Below, piece after piece: positions 4,430 through 5,539 of a DNA stretch of 5,539 nucleotides. Source of the stretch: Prevotella sp. GTDB taxonomy: Bacteria > Bacteroidota > Bacteroidia > Bacteroidales > Bacteroidaceae. Position numbers and translations under genes: made by a program. The notes beneath the pieces are model-generated. The model saw only the letters and a program-made list of their open reading frames with translations, ran no database searches and was not told the origin of the DNA. Where the stretch lies: NCBI GenBank assembly GCA_017442765.1, contig JAFRZC010000241.1, positions 1 to 5,539 of the forward strand, in the 5' to 3' direction. Position 1 is the first letter of the stretch; each line of letters starts with the position of its first letter.

Positions 4430-5539
4430 ATGACCTTAGACAAGTTCACAATCAAAGCGCAGGAAGCCGTACAGAAGGCTCAGGAGGTTGCCCTCGGAGG
4501 GCAGCACCCGGCCATCGAGACGGCCCACCTGCTGAAGGGGCTCCTCTCGGAGGACGAGAACGTGACCCCCTACCTCCTCAAGAAGATGGAGGTCAACATC
4601 CCCCGCCTGACGCAGCAGGTGGATGACATCCTCAACACGCTACCGCGCGTCAGCGGCGGCCAGGTCTACCTCAGCAACGACGCCAACCAGGCTCTCGTCC
4701 GCGCCACACAGACTGCCTCCAAGATGAACGACGAGTTTGTCAGCGTCGAGCACCTCCTACTGGCACTCGTCGGCGGCCGCGACCGCATCAGCCAGCTCCT
4801 CAAGGATGCCGGCGTCAGCGAGAAAGGCCTGCAGGCCGCCATTGCTGACCTCCGCAAGGGCTCCAAGGTTACCAGCCAGAACCAGGAGCAGACCATGAAC
4901 GCACTGAACAAGTACGCCAAAAACCTCAACCAGCTGGCCCAGGCCGGCAAGCTCGACCCGGTGATTGGCAGGGACGAGGAAATCCGCCGTGTGCTTCAGA
5001 TCCTCAGCCGCCGTACCAAGAACAACCCCATCCTCATCGGCGAACCCGGCGTCGGTAAGACCGCCATTGCCGAGGGACTGGCACAGCGTATCGTCAGCGG
5101 CGATGTCGCCGAAAACCTGCGGAGCAAAACCATCTACAGCCTCGACATGGGCGCCCTGATTGCCGGCGCAAAGTACAAAGGCGAGTTCGAAGAGCGACTG
5201 AAGAGCGTCATCCGCGAAATCAACGAGGCCGACGGCGAAATCATCCTCTTCATCGATGAGATTCACACCCTCGTTGGCGCCGGCGGCGGCGAGGGCGCCA
5301 TGGACGCCGCCAACATCCTCAAGCCCGCCCTGGCTCGTGGCGAGCTGCGCGCCATCGGTGCCACCACCCTCGCCGAGTACCAGAAATACTTCGAGAAGGA
5401 CAAGGCCCTCGAGCGCCGATTCCAGAGCGTGCTCATCGACGAACCTTCGGTGCCCGACACCATCTCCATCCTTCGTGGCCTGAAGGAGCGCTATGAGAAC
5501 CACCACCGTGTGCGTATTCAGGACGATGCCATCATCGCA
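4430..5539 (+). CDS. clpB: ATP-dependent disaggregase ClpB, N-terminal 370 residues
   Basis: The frame is open from the ATG at 4430 to the right edge (370 codons, no stop); full ClpB is about 860 aa. ClpB is a cytoplasmic hexameric AAA+ machine that threads proteins out of aggregates together with DnaK after heat stress. The N-terminal Clp_N repeat domain spans about residues 1-145 ([17 protein letters not shown]..., then [13 protein letters not shown]). The first AAA+ module follows from [13 protein letters not shown], with Walker A GEPGVGKT at 204-211 (K210), the pore-loop region [13 protein letters not shown], Walker [10 protein letters not shown] at 271-279 (E277), IGATT as sensor, and arginine-finger residues R329-R330 in ERRF. 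Spacing agrees closely with E. coli ClpB (K212, E279). The middle coiled coil, which separates ClpB from ClpA and ClpC, lies beyond the edge, but the linker after Clp_N (about 145-160, [18 protein letters not shown]) fits ClpB. An AT-rich leader without a clear Shine-Dalgarno sequence precedes it. Confidence 0.93.
   Translation, partial: MTLDKFTIKAQEAVQKAQEVALGGQHPAIETAHLLKGLLSEDENVTPYLLKKMEVNIPRLTQQVDDILNTLPRVSGGQVYLSNDANQALVRATQTASKMNDEFVSVEHLLLALVGGRDRISQLLKDAGVSEKGLQAAIADLRKGSKVTSQNQEQTMNALNKYAKNLNQLAQAGKLDPVIGRDEEIRRVLQILSRRTKNNPILIGEPGVGKTAIAEGLAQRIVSGDVAENLRSKTIYSLDMGALIAGAKYKGEFEERLKSVIREINEADGEIILFIDEIHTLVGAGGGEGAMDAANILKPALARGELRAIGATTLAEYQKYFEKDKALERRFQSVLIDEPSVPDTISILRGLKERYENHHRVRIQDDAIIA

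Noticed and set aside
4757..5506. Long open frame antisense to clpB
   Set aside because: It overlaps the ClpB AAA+ core completely, and its low-complexity sequence matches reversed codon bias.

Overview
The window looks like chromosomal DNA of a Bacteroidales bacterium, probably Prevotella-like. Two promoters match the Bacteroidetes sigma consensus (TTG, 19 bases, TAnnTTTG) exactly. Shine-Dalgarno sequences are largely absent, and the protein families found (EcoRI-like methylase with DUF262, small antitoxin with PIN toxin) are familiar from this order. The species assignment is inference.

The left half (about 1-2580) is AT-rich, accessory in character, and all genes there read on the minus strand. 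From its promoter end it holds a two-gene toxin-antitoxin module: an 84-aa antitoxin and a PIN-domain nuclease, separated by one base. An intergenic stretch with an unusual GC-rich folded island follows, then a strong hairpin terminator. Next comes a promoter with an approximately 280-base structured leader, a 343-aa EcoRI-family adenine methyltransferase, and the start of a DUF262 protein cut by the window edge. The methylase/DUF262 pair is most simply read as part of a restriction-modification or related defence locus.

The right half (about 2671-5539) is GC-rich, housekeeping, and reads on the plus strand. It holds a small exported thioredoxin-fold protein with a CPWC active site, a complete GalE epimerase, and the first 370 codons of the ClpB disaggregase. 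A clear intrinsic terminator lies between galE and clpB, and a probable clpB promoter overlaps it.

Three points merit attention. (1) The methylase leader can form two mutually exclusive folds, one ending in a U6 tract like an attenuator. (2) A REP-like palindrome (GCCGGCG-AGA-CGCCGGC) occurs inside the galE reading frame, where it seems to add about nine residues, and again four bases after the galE stop. (3) A GC-rich foldable island at 1660-1768 lies in otherwise AT-rich non-coding DNA. No CRISPR array, tRNA, rRNA, transposase or reverse transcriptase was seen.
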